Source of the DNA: Trebonia sp963734665
GTDB taxonomy: Bacteria > Actinomycetota > Actinomycetes > Streptosporangiales > Streptosporangiaceae
Direction: 5' to 3'
Length of the DNA stretch: 64,000 bases
Assembly: GCA_963734665.1 (NCBI GenBank)
Contig: CAVTIR010000013.1
Location: 1,674,001-1,738,000 of the forward strand
Each line of letters begins with the position of its first letter. Position 1 is the first letter of the stretch. The translations under genes were made by a program, and so were the position numbers. This document shows positions 1 through 11,000 of the stretch, piece by piece. The notes under the pieces were generated by a model. The model had not been told where the DNA came from. It saw only the letters and a list, made by a program, of their open reading frames with translations, and did no database searches.

Positions 1-53
1 TCGCACCTGCCAGCTGTGCCATCAGGGCTGCCCAAGATGAAGCCGTCAAGCCG

Positions 54-98
54 CGAGGCCCCGCACGCGCTAACGGGGGCTGGGCGAGCGGGGCCTCG
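54..98. terminator. candidate rho-independent terminator hairpin
   Basis: Perfect 11-bp inverted repeat (CGAGGCCCCGC at 54-64, GCGGGGCCTCG at 88-98) around a 23-nt loop. It lies just past the stop codon of the small minus-strand ORF at 115-303. There is no clear U-tract, which is common for GC-rich actinobacterial terminators. It could also serve a gene entering from the left edge. Confidence 0.45.
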
Positions 99-114
99 GT
101 CTTGAGGTTTGTGG

Positions 115-303
115 CTACATGGTGGCCGGGATCAGCTCGCCGTCCACCGTGTCCATGTAGTCCATGACCGCCTGGAAGATGCCGGGGGCATACCAGGCCA
201 GCCAGGTCATCGCGTCGGCCAGCTCGGACTGGGAACGGCCGAGGATGCGGTCCATGCCGGGGACCTCGCTGATGAGGTGCGCGACTTCGGTTGGGTGGGT
301 CAT
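115..303 (-). CDS. small hypothetical protein, 62 aa
   Basis: An unrecognised small protein starting MTHPTEVAHLISEVPG and ending at TAG. The start at 303 is preferred over an upstream one because an AG-rich stretch (CGGAGGACA) lies upstream, though its spacing is long. The protein is acidic and probably helical, with a hydrophobic Trp/Ala-rich centre (MTWLAWYAPGIFQ). No signal peptide, transmembrane segment or catalytic motif is visible. It stands alone and a terminator-like hairpin follows it. Proteins of this size are common beside actinobacterial mobile or defence regions, but no function can be assigned. Coding status is supported only by reading frame and third-position GC. Confidence 0.4.
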   Translation of the reverse strand: MTHPTEVAHLISEVPGMDRILGRSQSELADAMTWLAWYAPGIFQAVMDYMDTVDGELIPATM

Positions 304-754
304 GCTTGCGTTCAAGGCTGTCCTCCGATGTGTGCGGATGGATGGTCCAGGGCCGGGGTGATGGTGGTACATCGCCTCGGCCCGCCCGGTTCCTGGGGTG
401 GAACTGGGCCGATGACTTCAATGTACTCGCACAGGCATACGAGATAGTCGTCGGCGCGCCGTCCGGCTAGATTTTTTCAGCGGGTTGCCTACCGTGAGCC
501 GGCCGTCGCCGGGCGTGCTTGACTTGGAGCAGAAGCTAGGTACAGACGCCAGGCGGGCCCTCCCGTTTCACGAAACGCGATGTCCCACCGGGCAAATATC
601 GAGCATAGTCGACCATGTCCAGGCGGTATGATGGACCGTGGTCCGACACCTGCGCAGGCCTCCTGCCGGCGCTACAGAGGGACGTGGTGACTGGGCTAGA
701 GTTCATTCAAACCGCGCCAATAAAGGCAGCCATGAGAGGGGCTTGGCGTCTCGC
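304..754. other. non-coding stretch upstream of the Septu-like pair
   Basis: About 450 bases without a convincing gene. It must contain the promoter of the ATPase gene that starts at 755, but no clear -35/-10 pair stands out. A T-rich run (attttttc, about 471-478) is the only local composition break. The short overlapping ORFs here have no family resemblance. Confidence 0.5.
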
Positions 755-2125
755 ATGTACATCTCGCGTGTCAGGCTGGAAAACATCCGGGGGTTCTCGG
801 GCCGCCGGAATGTCGACCTGACGCTCACGCGGCCCGACGGGTCGCACGCGGGCTGGACGGTGCTGGCGGGGCGGAACGGTTCGGGTAAGACGTCATTGCT
901 GCGGGCCATCGCACTGACCGTCGGCGGCCCACTCATCGCACCCAACCTCATCCCTGACTTCCGTACCTGGGTGACCGCTGGCCTGCCGGATAGCAGCACA
1001 GAACTTCAACTCGTGGCTGCTCCCGAGGACTTCCAGCCCGAGAATGGCCAACGAGCCAGAGATCTCGAAGTAACAATGCGCTGGGCAGTGGATGCGGATA
1101 GAGAGACGTCCCGGCCAGGGTCGCAACCGGTGATGTCCAGCACCATTTCCATTAACCAATCCGACGATGTGGCGGCAGCCCTTTTTCCCAAGAGCCCGTG
1201 GCAAGCCGACCCGATCGGATGGTTCTGCAGCGCTTACGGTCCGTTCAGGCGTCTCGTCGGAGGTTCCGCAGAAGCGCAGCGACTGATGTCCACGCCCGGT
1301 GCTGTGGCGCGCCTGGCAAGCCTCTTTTACGAAGACGCTGCATTGACAGAAGGCGTGCAGTGGCTCATCGACAAGCACCTTCGCGCACTCGAGGGCGCAA
1401 GTTGGGCGGACGCGCTAAAAATGGCGGCAATGCAACTCCTGGCTGATGGGTTGCTGCCGGACGACTACGAGATCGCAGATATCAATTCTGACGGCCTCTT
1501 GGTCATCAGTCGTGGCCACCGGTTCCCGTTGCGGGAGATGAGCGACGGCTATCGCAGCGTTGCCGCCCTCGTTGTCGACCTGATCAAGCAGTTCCATGAC
1601 TGCTACGGCGACCTTTACTTCGAGGTGCGCGGCGGTGTTCCAATGATCACCGCCCCGGGGGTCGTAATCGTCGACGAGGTGGACGCACACCTGCACGTGT
1701 CCTGGCAGCGACGGATCGGCACGTGGCTCAAGACGCACTTCCCGAACATTCAGTTCATCGTCACCACCCACAGTCCCTACATTTGCCAGGCCGCCGATCC
1801 GGGTGGGCTCATCCGCCTCCCGGGCCCGAGCGAAGACGAGCCACCGCAGGTGGTCGACCAAGACCTGTATGACCGCGTGGTCTACGGCAGCGGCGACGAC
1901 GCGGTGTTGTCTGAACTGTTCGGCCTTGAGACTCCGTACTCGCAGCGGGCAGAGGAACTGCGCAGGGAACTCATACCCCTTGAGGTGAGCGTCCTTGCAG
2001 GCGAGGCGAGCGAGGCGGACGTAGAGCGTTACAGGAAACTCCGGCGCCTGCTCAACAGTTCGCCATCCGCTCGATCCGACGAGGTGAGCGCCCGGCTGCG
2101 CGCCGATCCTCGCCTTGACGGATGA
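755..2125 (+). CDS. ptuA: AAA (SMC/RecF-like) ATPase of a Septu-like defence pair
   Basis: A 456-aa ATPase starting MYISRVRLENIRGFSG, the usual opening of RecF/OLD/SMC-type AAA ATPases. The Walker A loop GRNGSGKT is at about residues 39-46, Walker B (VVIVDEVDAHLH) begins near residue 303, and the downstream His switch is FIVTTHSP. No TOPRIM domain is visible, so it is not OLD-like. The stop codon overlaps the start of an HNH gene (ATGA, 2122-2125), implying translational coupling. In Septu, PtuA ATPases assemble with the HNH nuclease PtuB to block phage. That role is inferred here from gene pairing and motifs. Upstream in-frame starts (from 638) were rejected because homology-like sequence begins at 755. 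GC content appears lower than in the downstream metabolic genes. Confidence 0.8.
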   Translation: MYISRVRLENIRGFSGRRNVDLTLTRPDGSHAGWTVLAGRNGSGKTSLLRAIALTVGGPLIAPNLIPDFRTWVTAGLPDSSTELQLVAAPEDFQPENGQRARDLEVTMRWAVDADRETSRPGSQPVMSSTISINQSDDVAAALFPKSPWQADPIGWFCSAYGPFRRLVGGSAEAQRLMSTPGAVARLASLFYEDAALTEGVQWLIDKHLRALEGASWADALKMAAMQLLADGLLPDDYEIADINSDGLLVISRGHRFPLREMSDGYRSVAALVVDLIKQFHDCYGDLYFEVRGGVPMITAPGVVIVDEVDAHLHVSWQRRIGTWLKTHFPNIQFIVTTHSPYICQAADPGGLIRLPGPSEDEPPQVVDQDLYDRVVYGSGDDAVLSELFGLETPYSQRAEELRRELIPLEVSVLAGEASEADVERYRKLRRLLNSSPSARSDEVSARLRADPRLDG

Positions 2126-2883
2126 TCCCGATCGCACGGGTGGCGCTCTCGGACGAGCTGAGCGTCCAGCTCGCCACGCTGACCAAGGAACTGGCCGGCG
2201 TACCAGCCGACGGCAGGAAGGCGGCGGCGCGGAAGCTCTGGGAGAGGTCGGGCACTCGCGCCCAAGTGCACGGGCCATTGAAGCGGATACTCCGTCGCAT
2301 GGCACTGGGGCTTGAGCAGTGCATGTACTGCGGCACGGACTTCGGGACCGACATCGATCACTTCGAGCCGAAAGCACAGAACCCGCTGCGCACATTCGAC
2401 TGGCTCAACCACCTGCTCGCTTGCTCAACTTGCAACAGCAATCAAAAACGAGACAGGTTCCCCACCGATGCTGACGGCCAACCGCTGCTTATCGACCCCA
2501 CTACGGAGGACCCGTTTGAGCACATGACGCTTAGCCTGTCAGCCGACGTCTACTACCCGCTCTCGGACAAGGGCACCGCGACAATCGAGGTGTGTGGGCT
2601 GAACCGGCGCCAACTAGTGGACGGGCGACGGCGGTCCCGCAAAACTGTCGCCTTGCTGCTGTGGCACTGGGTCGAGGCCTATCAGGGCGGCCGAGGCCCC
2701 ATGACCGACATCGTCGAGACGATCCGGCAGCAGCCATTCGCGGACGTATGCCAGGCGATGCTCCGCCAGGCCGTCGCTCCCGGCGCGGATCTCGTCTTCT
2801 CCGACGCGGAGGTCGCTGGCCTGGCACCGGACCTGCTCGTCCTGCTGCGGATGCCGGAACTGCGGGCCGCGCTACTGCGTTGA
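2122..2883 (+). CDS. ptuB: HNH endonuclease-type protein, Septu PtuB-like
   Basis: A 253-aa protein with a zinc-bound HNH core: Cys67-x2-Cys70, then D78-x-H80 within DIDHFEPK, and Cys101-x2-Cys104-Asn105 followed by a basic stretch. This is the treble-clef arrangement of HNH nucleases. The roughly 150-residue C-terminal part is helical and has no catalytic motif that I recognise. It is coupled to the upstream ATPase by a 4-nt overlap, which matches the PtuA-PtuB pair of Septu (also found as effectors of some retrons). No reverse transcriptase or ncRNA is adjacent, so a stand-alone Septu is the simpler reading. The stop codon overlaps the convergent helicase gene by 12 bp, so the two operons share their 3' ends. 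Confidence 0.78.
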   Translation: MIPIARVALSDELSVQLATLTKELAGVPADGRKAAARKLWERSGTRAQVHGPLKRILRRMALGLEQCMYCGTDFGTDIDHFEPKAQNPLRTFDWLNHLLACSTCNSNQKRDRFPTDADGQPLLIDPTTEDPFEHMTLSLSADVYYPLSDKGTATIEVCGLNRRQLVDGRRRSRKTVALLLWHWVEAYQGGRGPMTDIVETIRQQPFADVCQAMLRQAVAPGADLVFSDAEVAGLAPDLLVLLRMPELRAALLR

Positions 2884-5052
2884 CGGCAGGAACGGGCTTG
2901 GGGTGCCGTGCCAGGTGATCGTCAGGGCGTCGCGTGCCCGCGTGGCGGCGACGAAGAGCAGGGAGCGGGCCTGCTTGAGCTCGCGCTCGTAGCGGACGGG
3001 GTCGGTCTCGCGGTGGTCGGCGATGCGGGCGTCGGGGATGAGGCCTGCGCTGACGCCTGCCACGAGCATCTGCTGGTACTCAAGGCCCTTGAAGCGGTGC
3101 AGGGTGCCGACGTGGACCGCGTCGGGCTTGCGGGGGCCTTCGGCGCCCAGCGTGGTGGCGGGGATGCCGTGGTCGGTGAGGTAGGTTTCCGCCTCGGCCT
3201 GCAGGCGGCGTGACGGCACCGCGACGCCGATGGACGGCGGCGTTCCGTCCGTTGGCAGCCACTCCCTGACCTGGCGTGCCATCGCGGCCAACTCGTCGGC
3301 CCAGGTCGGGTAGCCGCGCAGTTCCGGGCGCGGGCCGCGGAGCACGGAGCGGTATCCGGCCAGGGTGTCGGTCCCGCCGTCCAAGTCGTCCCACACCTGC
3401 CTGCCGAGCAGCGCCTCCGCCGTGGTGAGGATCTCGTGGGTGGAGCGGTAGCTGAGCGTCAGCCGGGACGAGCGGCCGCGGATCGCGATGCCGAGGCTGC
3501 CGAAAGAGACGTAGCTGTCGTAGATCCGCTGGTGGGTGTCGCCGACCAGGAACATGTCGTTCGGGCCTGGGGCGACCATGGCGCGCAGCAGCATCCAGTG
3601 GGCGGGGCTCAGGTCCTGGGCCTCATCGACCACGACGTGCTTGTAGCGGTACTTGCCCGCCTCGGCGTGACCGCGTTCGATGCGGGCAGCCTCGGCGGCC
3701 ACCTGGCGGAACGTCCACAGGTTCTGCTCGCGCAACCGCTTGGTGAACTGCTCGACCAGTTGCCAGACCTCGGCGCGCTGCACGCGGTTGAGGGTGCGGC
3801 CACGGCCAGGCCGACGGGCGCGGAAGTACTCGTCGCGGGAGCTGAGCGCCTGGCCGAGGACAATCTGTGACCACTCGTCGTGCAGGAAGCGGGCGTCCCA
3901 GCCGGTGACGCCGAGTTCGAAGAGCATCGCCTCCCAGGCTTCGATGGCCTTGGAGTCGTCCATCCAGTGCCGCCGGGTGCCCGGCTCGGCCTCGGTGACA
4001 ACCTTGGAGGCGAGGGCGTCGACGTTGGTGACCTCGACCCGTTCCAGGAGGTCGCGGCCGGCCAGCTCAAGCAGCCGGGACCTGAGGTCAGCAGCGAGAT
4101 TCTTGTTGAACGTGGTGAACAAGATGTCCCTGCCACCGACGGCGGGCAGCCGGTCGGCCAGGTGGACGACGCGGTGCAGGGCGACGATCGTCTTGCCGGT
4201 GCCCGGGCCGCCGCTGACGCGGGCCGGGCCGTTGTAGGACCTCTCGACGATCTTGCGCTGCGCGGGGTGCAGGAAGACCTGCCAGCGGGCGAAGTCTCCT
4301 TGCAAGGCCGCCTGCAGGGCCGTGTCATCGGTGGTGACGAGGGTCGCGGGCCGGGTCATCGCCGCTGCGAAGTCGGTGACGTCAACCTGGTCTTCGGCGC
4401 GCACGGGCGCGGTGACCTGCTCTAGGACCTCGTCCGGTGTCATTCCGTCGTGCAAGGCGAACAGCACCTCGGCGGTCAGCGACGGCGCGTACTCCGTCAG
4501 CCCGAGCAGCTCTTCCTCGCTGGTGATCTTGGCGATCAGCGGAAGCAGCGGCTCGGCGACACCGAGCTCCAGGAGTTGCTCTGCCGGGAATCCGGCGAAG
4601 AGCGGGGTAGGGGAACCGGACTGCCCGTCACGGGAGGGCGCTGGAGGCACGATCGGCTTAGCTGGCTGAACAGGAGGTTGCCCACCGTTGGCGGCGGCGA
4701 TCTTGAGGGCCGCCTCCTCGGTGCTGACGACATCGATGAACTCGATACCGCCGGAGACCTGGTTGACGCCGAACGCGTAACGGTCAAGGTTCTCGTACGC
4801 CGAGCCGCGCGGCTTCACCGCGACCAGCAGGTACTCGGTTCCTGACACGCGCAGCAGCAGCGCGCGGTAGGCATCCGTCACACGCGCCGAGTAGAGCTCG
4901 GAGTTCCCCTGGAGCTGCTTGAACTGCAGGCCGGGGCTTTCCGGGTCGTCGCGGAACTTGCGCTGGAAGTCGTAGATCGCGCCCTTGACGGCCCGCGGCA
5001 GCTTGCCGATCTCCTTGTCCGCCTTGTCGAGCAGCCCCAGCCGGACGGTCAT
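2872..5052 (-). CDS. RelE/ParE-like domain fused to SF1 (UvrD/Rep-like) helicase
   Basis: A 726-aa protein. Residues 1-105 resemble a RelE/ParE-type fold (LLDKADKEIGKLP, then LKQLQGNSELYSARVTDAYRALL-like strands). A Pro-rich linker (about 125-150) and a helical region follow. The SF1 helicase has Walker A GGPGTGKT at 281-288, Walker B VVVDEAQD, motif III FLVGDTHQRIY, motif IV LSYRST, and the C-terminal motifs GTLHRFKGLEY and FVAATRARD. It is the last gene of the minus-strand operon, and its ATG overlaps the TGA of the giant helicase gene (5049-5052). Family knowledge predicts 3'-5' DNA unwinding or translocation. Whether the RelE-like part cleaves mRNA or only binds nucleic acid cannot be seen. 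A role in the DISARM-like system is inferred from operon structure. Confidence 0.8.
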   Translation of the reverse strand: MTVRLGLLDKADKEIGKLPRAVKGAIYDFQRKFRDDPESPGLQFKQLQGNSELYSARVTDAYRALLLRVSGTEYLLVAVKPRGSAYENLDRYAFGVNQVSGGIEFIDVVSTEEAALKIAAANGGQPPVQPAKPIVPPAPSRDGQSGSPTPLFAGFPAEQLLELGVAEPLLPLIAKITSEEELLGLTEYAPSLTAEVLFALHDGMTPDEVLEQVTAPVRAEDQVDVTDFAAAMTRPATLVTTDDTALQAALQGDFARWQVFLHPAQRKIVERSYNGPARVSGGPGTGKTIVALHRVVHLADRLPAVGGRDILFTTFNKNLAADLRSRLLELAGRDLLERVEVTNVDALASKVVTEAEPGTRRHWMDDSKAIEAWEAMLFELGVTGWDARFLHDEWSQIVLGQALSSRDEYFRARRPGRGRTLNRVQRAEVWQLVEQFTKRLREQNLWTFRQVAAEAARIERGHAEAGKYRYKHVVVDEAQDLSPAHWMLLRAMVAPGPNDMFLVGDTHQRIYDSYVSFGSLGIAIRGRSSRLTLSYRSTHEILTTAEALLGRQVWDDLDGGTDTLAGYRSVLRGPRPELRGYPTWADELAAMARQVREWLPTDGTPPSIGVAVPSRRLQAEAETYLTDHGIPATTLGAEGPRKPDAVHVGTLHRFKGLEYQQMLVAGVSAGLIPDARIADHRETDPVRYERELKQARSLLFVAATRARDALTITWHGTPSPFLPSTQ

Positions 5053-8000
5053 CGGTCACCTTCCACTTTTCGCTGGGCCAGGATCCGCCCGGCCAGTTCA
5101 TCCGGCGGCCAGTCGCTGGGCAGGCGTGCGTCCCAGCCGGCCTCCGCGTAGGCGGCGATGCAATCGTCAGCCTCGCGCCCCGGCGCGATGACGGCGACCC
5201 GCTGCTGCGGCCAGGCTAGCTCCGCCTGCCACAGCTGGTCACCGAACTCGAAGCCGATCTGGTCATCGGCCGGGGCAGGCACGCCCCGTGCCGCGAGTTC
5301 GTGTCCCAGGCTGGCGACCTCGATCACGAGCATGTCCGTCCGGTCGTCGGGCCACAACAGTACGTCGACAGGGACTTCCGGTGGCGGCACCGACTGGATC
5401 ACGCCAAGCATGGCGAGCTCCGCCTCGCTGACCGGGTCGGTCGGCGTGAGGATGATGGACGTCGCCAGACCGGCGCCACCCGCTGCGGCAAGCACGGCCG
5501 GGTCGAAGTCGGCGAGCGCGGTGCGGGCCAGTTGCGCGGCATCGCCGCCAGACTCAGCCAGGAACTGGATGAGGTTCCCCCAGTACAGCCAGGCCGCCCA
5601 GCGGGCCTTGTGCGCGGCGGGGTCGGCGATGATCGCCGACTGTCTGTCGTCGATCACGGTGAACGCGCTCCACGTGCCAAGCGGCGCGGTCTCACGGTCG
5701 TAGCCGCGCTGGTCGATGAGGACGGTAACCGGGCAGCCGCTGGCGTCGGTCGCGCGCACGAGCGTGACCGGCCCGTCGCCAGCGGGCAGCGGGTCGCCGT
5801 GCAGCAACGCCGTAACGGCATCCGCCACGCCGCCTGGATGCGTTTTGATGATCGTACGGCCAGGTTGTGCGGGCAGACCAGCGACGGCAGCGTAGGCCCG
5901 GCGCGCCCAGGCTTCGAGATCGGGTTCCTTCAGAAACGCGAACAGGGTGTTGACTGGCGTGCTCCAGATGAGATCGGACAGTTCGGCCGGGTCACGACCG
6001 AGCTGGGTATAGGCGCCGCGCGCGTTCGCCTCCCCGTTGCCCCGGTAGGGATGCCACGCCCGCAGTTCACCGGGGTCGGTGACGTCGCCTACGGCCGCGT
6101 CGACGTCGTCCCAGTTGAGCTGGAAGACGACGACCCCGTTGGCCCGCAGCCGGGCGCGCTTGTCGGCGTCGTCGGCGAGCCTGTTGATGTCCGGCGCGGC
6201 GTGGTAGCGGTACCCGTCGAGGTAGACCGCGACGGTAAGCGGCGCGTCGTCGAGCCGCTTGAACACCACGTCGGGGCGCGTCCCTTCGATGGTGTTCTGC
6301 AGGGTCACCTGCCAGTGCAGGACCTGACTGTCTCCTTGCGTGACGTACAGGTCGGCGGTCGGGTTCCCGTCGGCCTTGGGCCCAGGACGGTACAGAACGG
6401 ATGGGGCTGACTGGGTCGCCCAGTCCTTGAGCGCCTGGCCGAAGCGGGCCTCAAGCTCGCTTTCCACCTGGTCCCACAGCGAGATGTGGTCGGTGGCGGG
6501 GACGTCGTCGGTCTCCCAGTCCTCAAGGAGGTCGTTCAGCATCTCCAGCGCCTCGGCGCGGGAGACCAGGTCGAACTCGGCGTCGCGGACATGGCCGAGC
6601 AGGCAGCGGTGGCAGGCCCGCTTAGCCTCGTGCTGGCAGGGGCAGTCCTGGACGATGCCGCGGGCCGCTTCGAGCACGACGCGGAACTCGGCTGGGTCGG
6701 CGAGCCGCTGCAGGTAACCGGTGCCGCGCGGCAGGGTGTCGTGCAGGACGAGGAACCGCCGGCTCCGGCCGGTCCCGATGCCGGGCGCGGTGTCGGGCAT
6801 GCTGGCGGGCACCACGTCCAGGTGGTCGGGGTCGCCGCCGTAGGTCGCCGCGACGCCTGCCATCAGCGCGGCGGAGAAGGAGGCCATCCGCTCCTCGACC
6901 ATGGCGGTCGCCACGGGCAGCAGGATGCGGAGGGCCTCGGTGTCGAGGACGTGCGCGAGGATGAGGTCGACGTGCTCGCCGACGCGGTTCCGTTCCGGGC
7001 ACCAGGGCCGGTGATGATTGCGGGAGGGGTCGAACCCGGACCGGATGAGCCGGTCGCCGCCGCCTTCCGGCTGCGGCTTCTCGAACGTGGTGCCGCCGCA
7101 GGCGACGCAGGCCCAGAACGGGCTGATCCTGGTCTGGAAGCCGGCGAAGTTGAAGGTCGCCGGGCGGTCGGCGCGGGCGAGACCGAGGTTGAAGTGCCGG
7201 ATGGTCGCATGCCTGGTGTAGTCGACGCCGAAGGTGGCGCGGGAGTGCCGCCAGGAGCCCGGCTCGATGTCGTCGGGACGGACGTCGACGGCGATGGCCG
7301 TGTCGTAGAAGGACCGCTGCCTGTCGTCGTCATCGTCGGCGATGCGGGCGTCGTCGCGCCGGTCACGCGAGGTGACGCGGGCCGGCTTGAGCACCTTGTG
7401 CAGCGCCTCCGAGTCGCCGATCCGCGTATTGCCGCAGCGGGGGCAGGGGGTCACGTCGTCGGCGTCGTGGCCCTCGCGGACGAAGCCGCACTCCTGGCAG
7501 ACCCGCCACCGCTCCCAGGCCGGGTGCTTGGCGCTGCCGAGGTCGAGGCCGGTGACGTAGTGCCGGTAACCGTGGATGTAGTAGTGGTTGCCCGGTGCCA
7601 GCTCGGTGAGCGCCTGGCTGGCGGGCCGCGCGTACTCGCGGAGCTCGGTCACGTACCGCTTGGCACCGTCGGCGTCTTCCTCGTCCCAGGTGAGGGTCGC
7701 CTCCAGGGTGGTCGAGGAGTCGATCAGCGAGTAGTTCGGCAGCAGGCCGAGGTCGACGAGCGCACTGTGCGCGTCGGTGCGGCCGATCTCGCCGATGCGC
7801 TTGGCGATGGCGCGCCGCTCGCCGAGCAGTTCCCGCTTCTGGGCGAGCTGCAGCGGGTCGGACTCGATGAGCGGTTCGGCCGCGTTATCGACGGCTGCTA
7901 GGCGGTCGCGCAGGTCGTCGAGGCGACGGTTCCAGGTGTCTTCCGCCTCGTCGGCCTTGGCCTTGATCTCGATGCGGGCGAACGCGCGGAGTTCGTCGGC

Positions 8001-11000
8001 GGCGGTCGCCGTGACGTGGTCGCCGAACAGGCCGAGGAAGGCCTCGGCGAGCGCGGCGGACTCCCCCGTGTCGCTGGTGACCGCGGTGACGAGGCGGCGC
8101 AGCCAGCCGGACTCGCCGAACAGCGCCGACGCGCGCCGCGGCATCGGCAGGACGCCGGGGAGCTGCCCCCGGGCGGCGAGATCGGCGAGGTGGGCGACGT
8201 ACTGGCGGCGGAGGATCTCGATGGCCGACAGGTAGCAGCCGGGCGGGATGATCTCCCCGGCGATCATCTGCCGGGGCTCGGCGAAGTAGTACTGCTCCCG
8301 GGCGCGCCGGGGGTCGGCGAACGTGACGAGGAACGCGTTGCCCGTCCGGCGACCGGCGCGTCCGGCGCGCTGCACGTAGTTGGCAGGCCGCCGGGGCACG
8401 GAGGCGAGCAGGACGGCGGACAGGTCGCCGATGTCGATGCCGAGCTCGAGGGTGGGGGTGCAGGACAGCACGTTCGGGTCGTTGTAGCGGGTGCCGTCGC
8501 GGAAGGCGCGCTCGACCTGCTCGCGCTGGGCGCGGGACATCACGCCGACGTGCTCGGCGGTGACGACCTTGTACGGCATGGCGCGGATGTAGAGGTCGCG
8601 GTAGTAGTCGTCGGGCAGGTCGCGGGTGTCGCCGCTGCGCGCGGTGAGCTTTCCGGTGCAGGCGTAGCGGGGGCAGGTCCGGCCCGCCCAGTCGGCGCGG
8701 CGCTCCGGGGGGACGACCTGCTCCCAGTGGCAGGTGTCGCAGCCGAGCGTCGCGCGCTTGACCTCGCCCTCGGCCAGCAGCCGGACGCTGATGTGGCCGG
8801 GCTGCAACCCGTAGACGCGGGTGACGCCGTCGCCGGCGAGGCGGGCCGACAGCACGCCCTCGTCGGCGAGGAGGCTCAGCAGCCGCGACACGTAGGGGGC
8901 GGCCACGGCGCGCGGGATGCCGAGGCAGCGGGCGGTCCAGTCGGTGTACCAGCCCTGGGCGGTGCCGGCCACGTCAAACTCGGTGCGCTCCTTGCGCTGA
9001 GTGAGTAGGAACGTGGGGGCGGACACACCCCGCCTCGTGCGGCTGGACATCGGGAACGCGGGCATGCCATCGGGCCGGTTGCCCCAGATCGCGCCCCACC
9101 GGCGCGTGCCGGCGAGCCTGATCCACTCCCCCAGCCAGTGGTGCCTGATGCCGCCGCTGACCCGGAGGCGCTCAAGGATGCCCCGGATGAGGACGGTGAA
9201 GTCCTCCTCTGACGGAAGGCCGGTCAGCGGGGCCGAAGGACCGGTGAGCATGAGGCTTCTGGCCAGTCCGGCGAGCCGCGCGGGGTCCTCGATGACAACC
9301 TCGGCGGCGGCGGTGCGGGTGAGCTCCAGGGTGCGACCCTGACGGGACCTGAGACCGAACTCAAGGATCACCTGGAAGGCGAGCCGCTCGCTGATCAGCC
9401 GCCAGGTTTCGGCGTTGCCGGCGGTCTCCCCCGCGAGCAGCGCGTCCACCTCAGGGCGGCCCTGCAGGTCCGGCGGCACGACGGCAGGCAGCCAGTCGAG
9501 GCGACTCGCGTGGGTGATCACCTCGGCGATGAGGTCGTTCAGCGACGCCTGCCGCCCGGGTGCCCGTTCGAGGATGGCGGCGAGCAGGGTGCGCAGCGAG
9601 AACGAGTAGGAGCGGCTCGCGACGAACCCGGCGCGATGGGCCGCGTCCTGCACCGAGTCGTTGAACAGCAGCGTCTTCTTCGGGTCGGTCAGCTCGCCGC
9701 CGGTGAACAGCTCGGTGATCGCGACCGACGCGAGGCTGGCCAGGCCCGGCGCCGAGGAACCGGATGCCCTCATCGGTCTCGCAGGCCGGGCAGCGGTCGT
9801 GCTCGGCGTTGCGGTTGCCTTCCCGGTCGTGCCGCAGCTCGCACAGGACGAAGGCGCCGTCGGGCCTGCGCTCCTCGCCCGCGTCGTCGGTACCCAGGTC
9901 TCGGGCCGGGTTGAGCGGCCGGACCCGGCGGCCACTCGGGTCAAGGACGGAGACCCGAGGCGCGCCCGGATCGGCTGCGGCGCAGGCCCCGGCCTCCTGC
10001 CTGGTGGCGGCGATGAGGGGGCGGACCAGGCGCTTGTCGGTGACGGCGGTCTGGTAGATCTTCTGCGGGTTGGACTCCAGGTCCTGCGGGTCACGTTCCA
10101 GGGAGATCGCGGTCCAGCCGGAGCGGCCGCAGTGGCGGCAGTACACGGCGGGCAGCACGTCGCGCGGCGTCCCGCCGAGCGTGGTCTCCGCCTCCGGCGA
10201 CGCTTCCCCGTACCAGCCGAAAGCGGGCCGGTCGCTGATCAGCCGGACGACCCGGCTCAGCGGCCGGAGCCACAGGTGGGTCTCGACGTGCAGGAACGGC
10301 CGGTCGCCGACCGTGCGGGCGTCCGAGAGGAGCGCGGCGAACCTCGCGAGCGCGATGGCCGCCGTGCGGGAGTTCTGCCGGAACGCCGTCCCCCACGGGT
10401 ACGCGCCACGGCGCGGCAGGTCTTCGAGGATCTCGTTCGCTGTCGACGGGTTGTCGCCGAGGACCCCGATGAGCGCGTGGGTGAGGACGTGGCGGCGCAG
10501 GACGCCCGTCAGTTCCTCGGGTGACAGGTCGGAGCGTCCGGTGACCGCCGCGGCGATCTCCCGCATCGCGTCCGGCCTGAGCCTTGGGTCGTCGATGCTC
10601 GCGAGGACCTGCGGCTCGGGAAGCGGGAGGCTGATGTCGATCGGCTCGAGGAAGTCGTCAGGCGACTGGCGACGCTCCCCGATTACCGACTCCGCGGGGA
10701 ACGGGACGCCGAAGACCTCCTCGGCGACCGCGCGGATCCGGTCGGTGTTACCCGCCTCCCCCAGGGTCGCGCTGGTGGCGACGGGGCAGATCCGCCCCAG
10801 GGGGTTGCCGGGTTCGGGTGCCTCCGACGACGGCCGCGAGGCGGCGCAGCAGCATGGCGACGTCGGTGCCCTGCGCGCCGTCGTAGGTGTGGAACTCGTC
10901 TACCACGATGTAGCGGAGGTCGGCGCTCTCCCACAGCGGCACGTCGTCGGCCCGCTGCAGCAGCAGGTCGAGCATCTTGTAGTTGGTGATGAGGATGTCC

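Noticed and set aside
755..2883. Retron (Ec78-like) with PtuAB effectors
   Set aside because: No reverse transcriptase gene or msr/msd-like ncRNA lies next to the pair.
6486..9008. Long + strand open frames (471 and 330 codons) opposite the giant helicase gene
   Set aside because: Gly/Arg/Val-rich antisense shadows caused by high GC; the minus strand has clear helicase and DUF1998 motifs.
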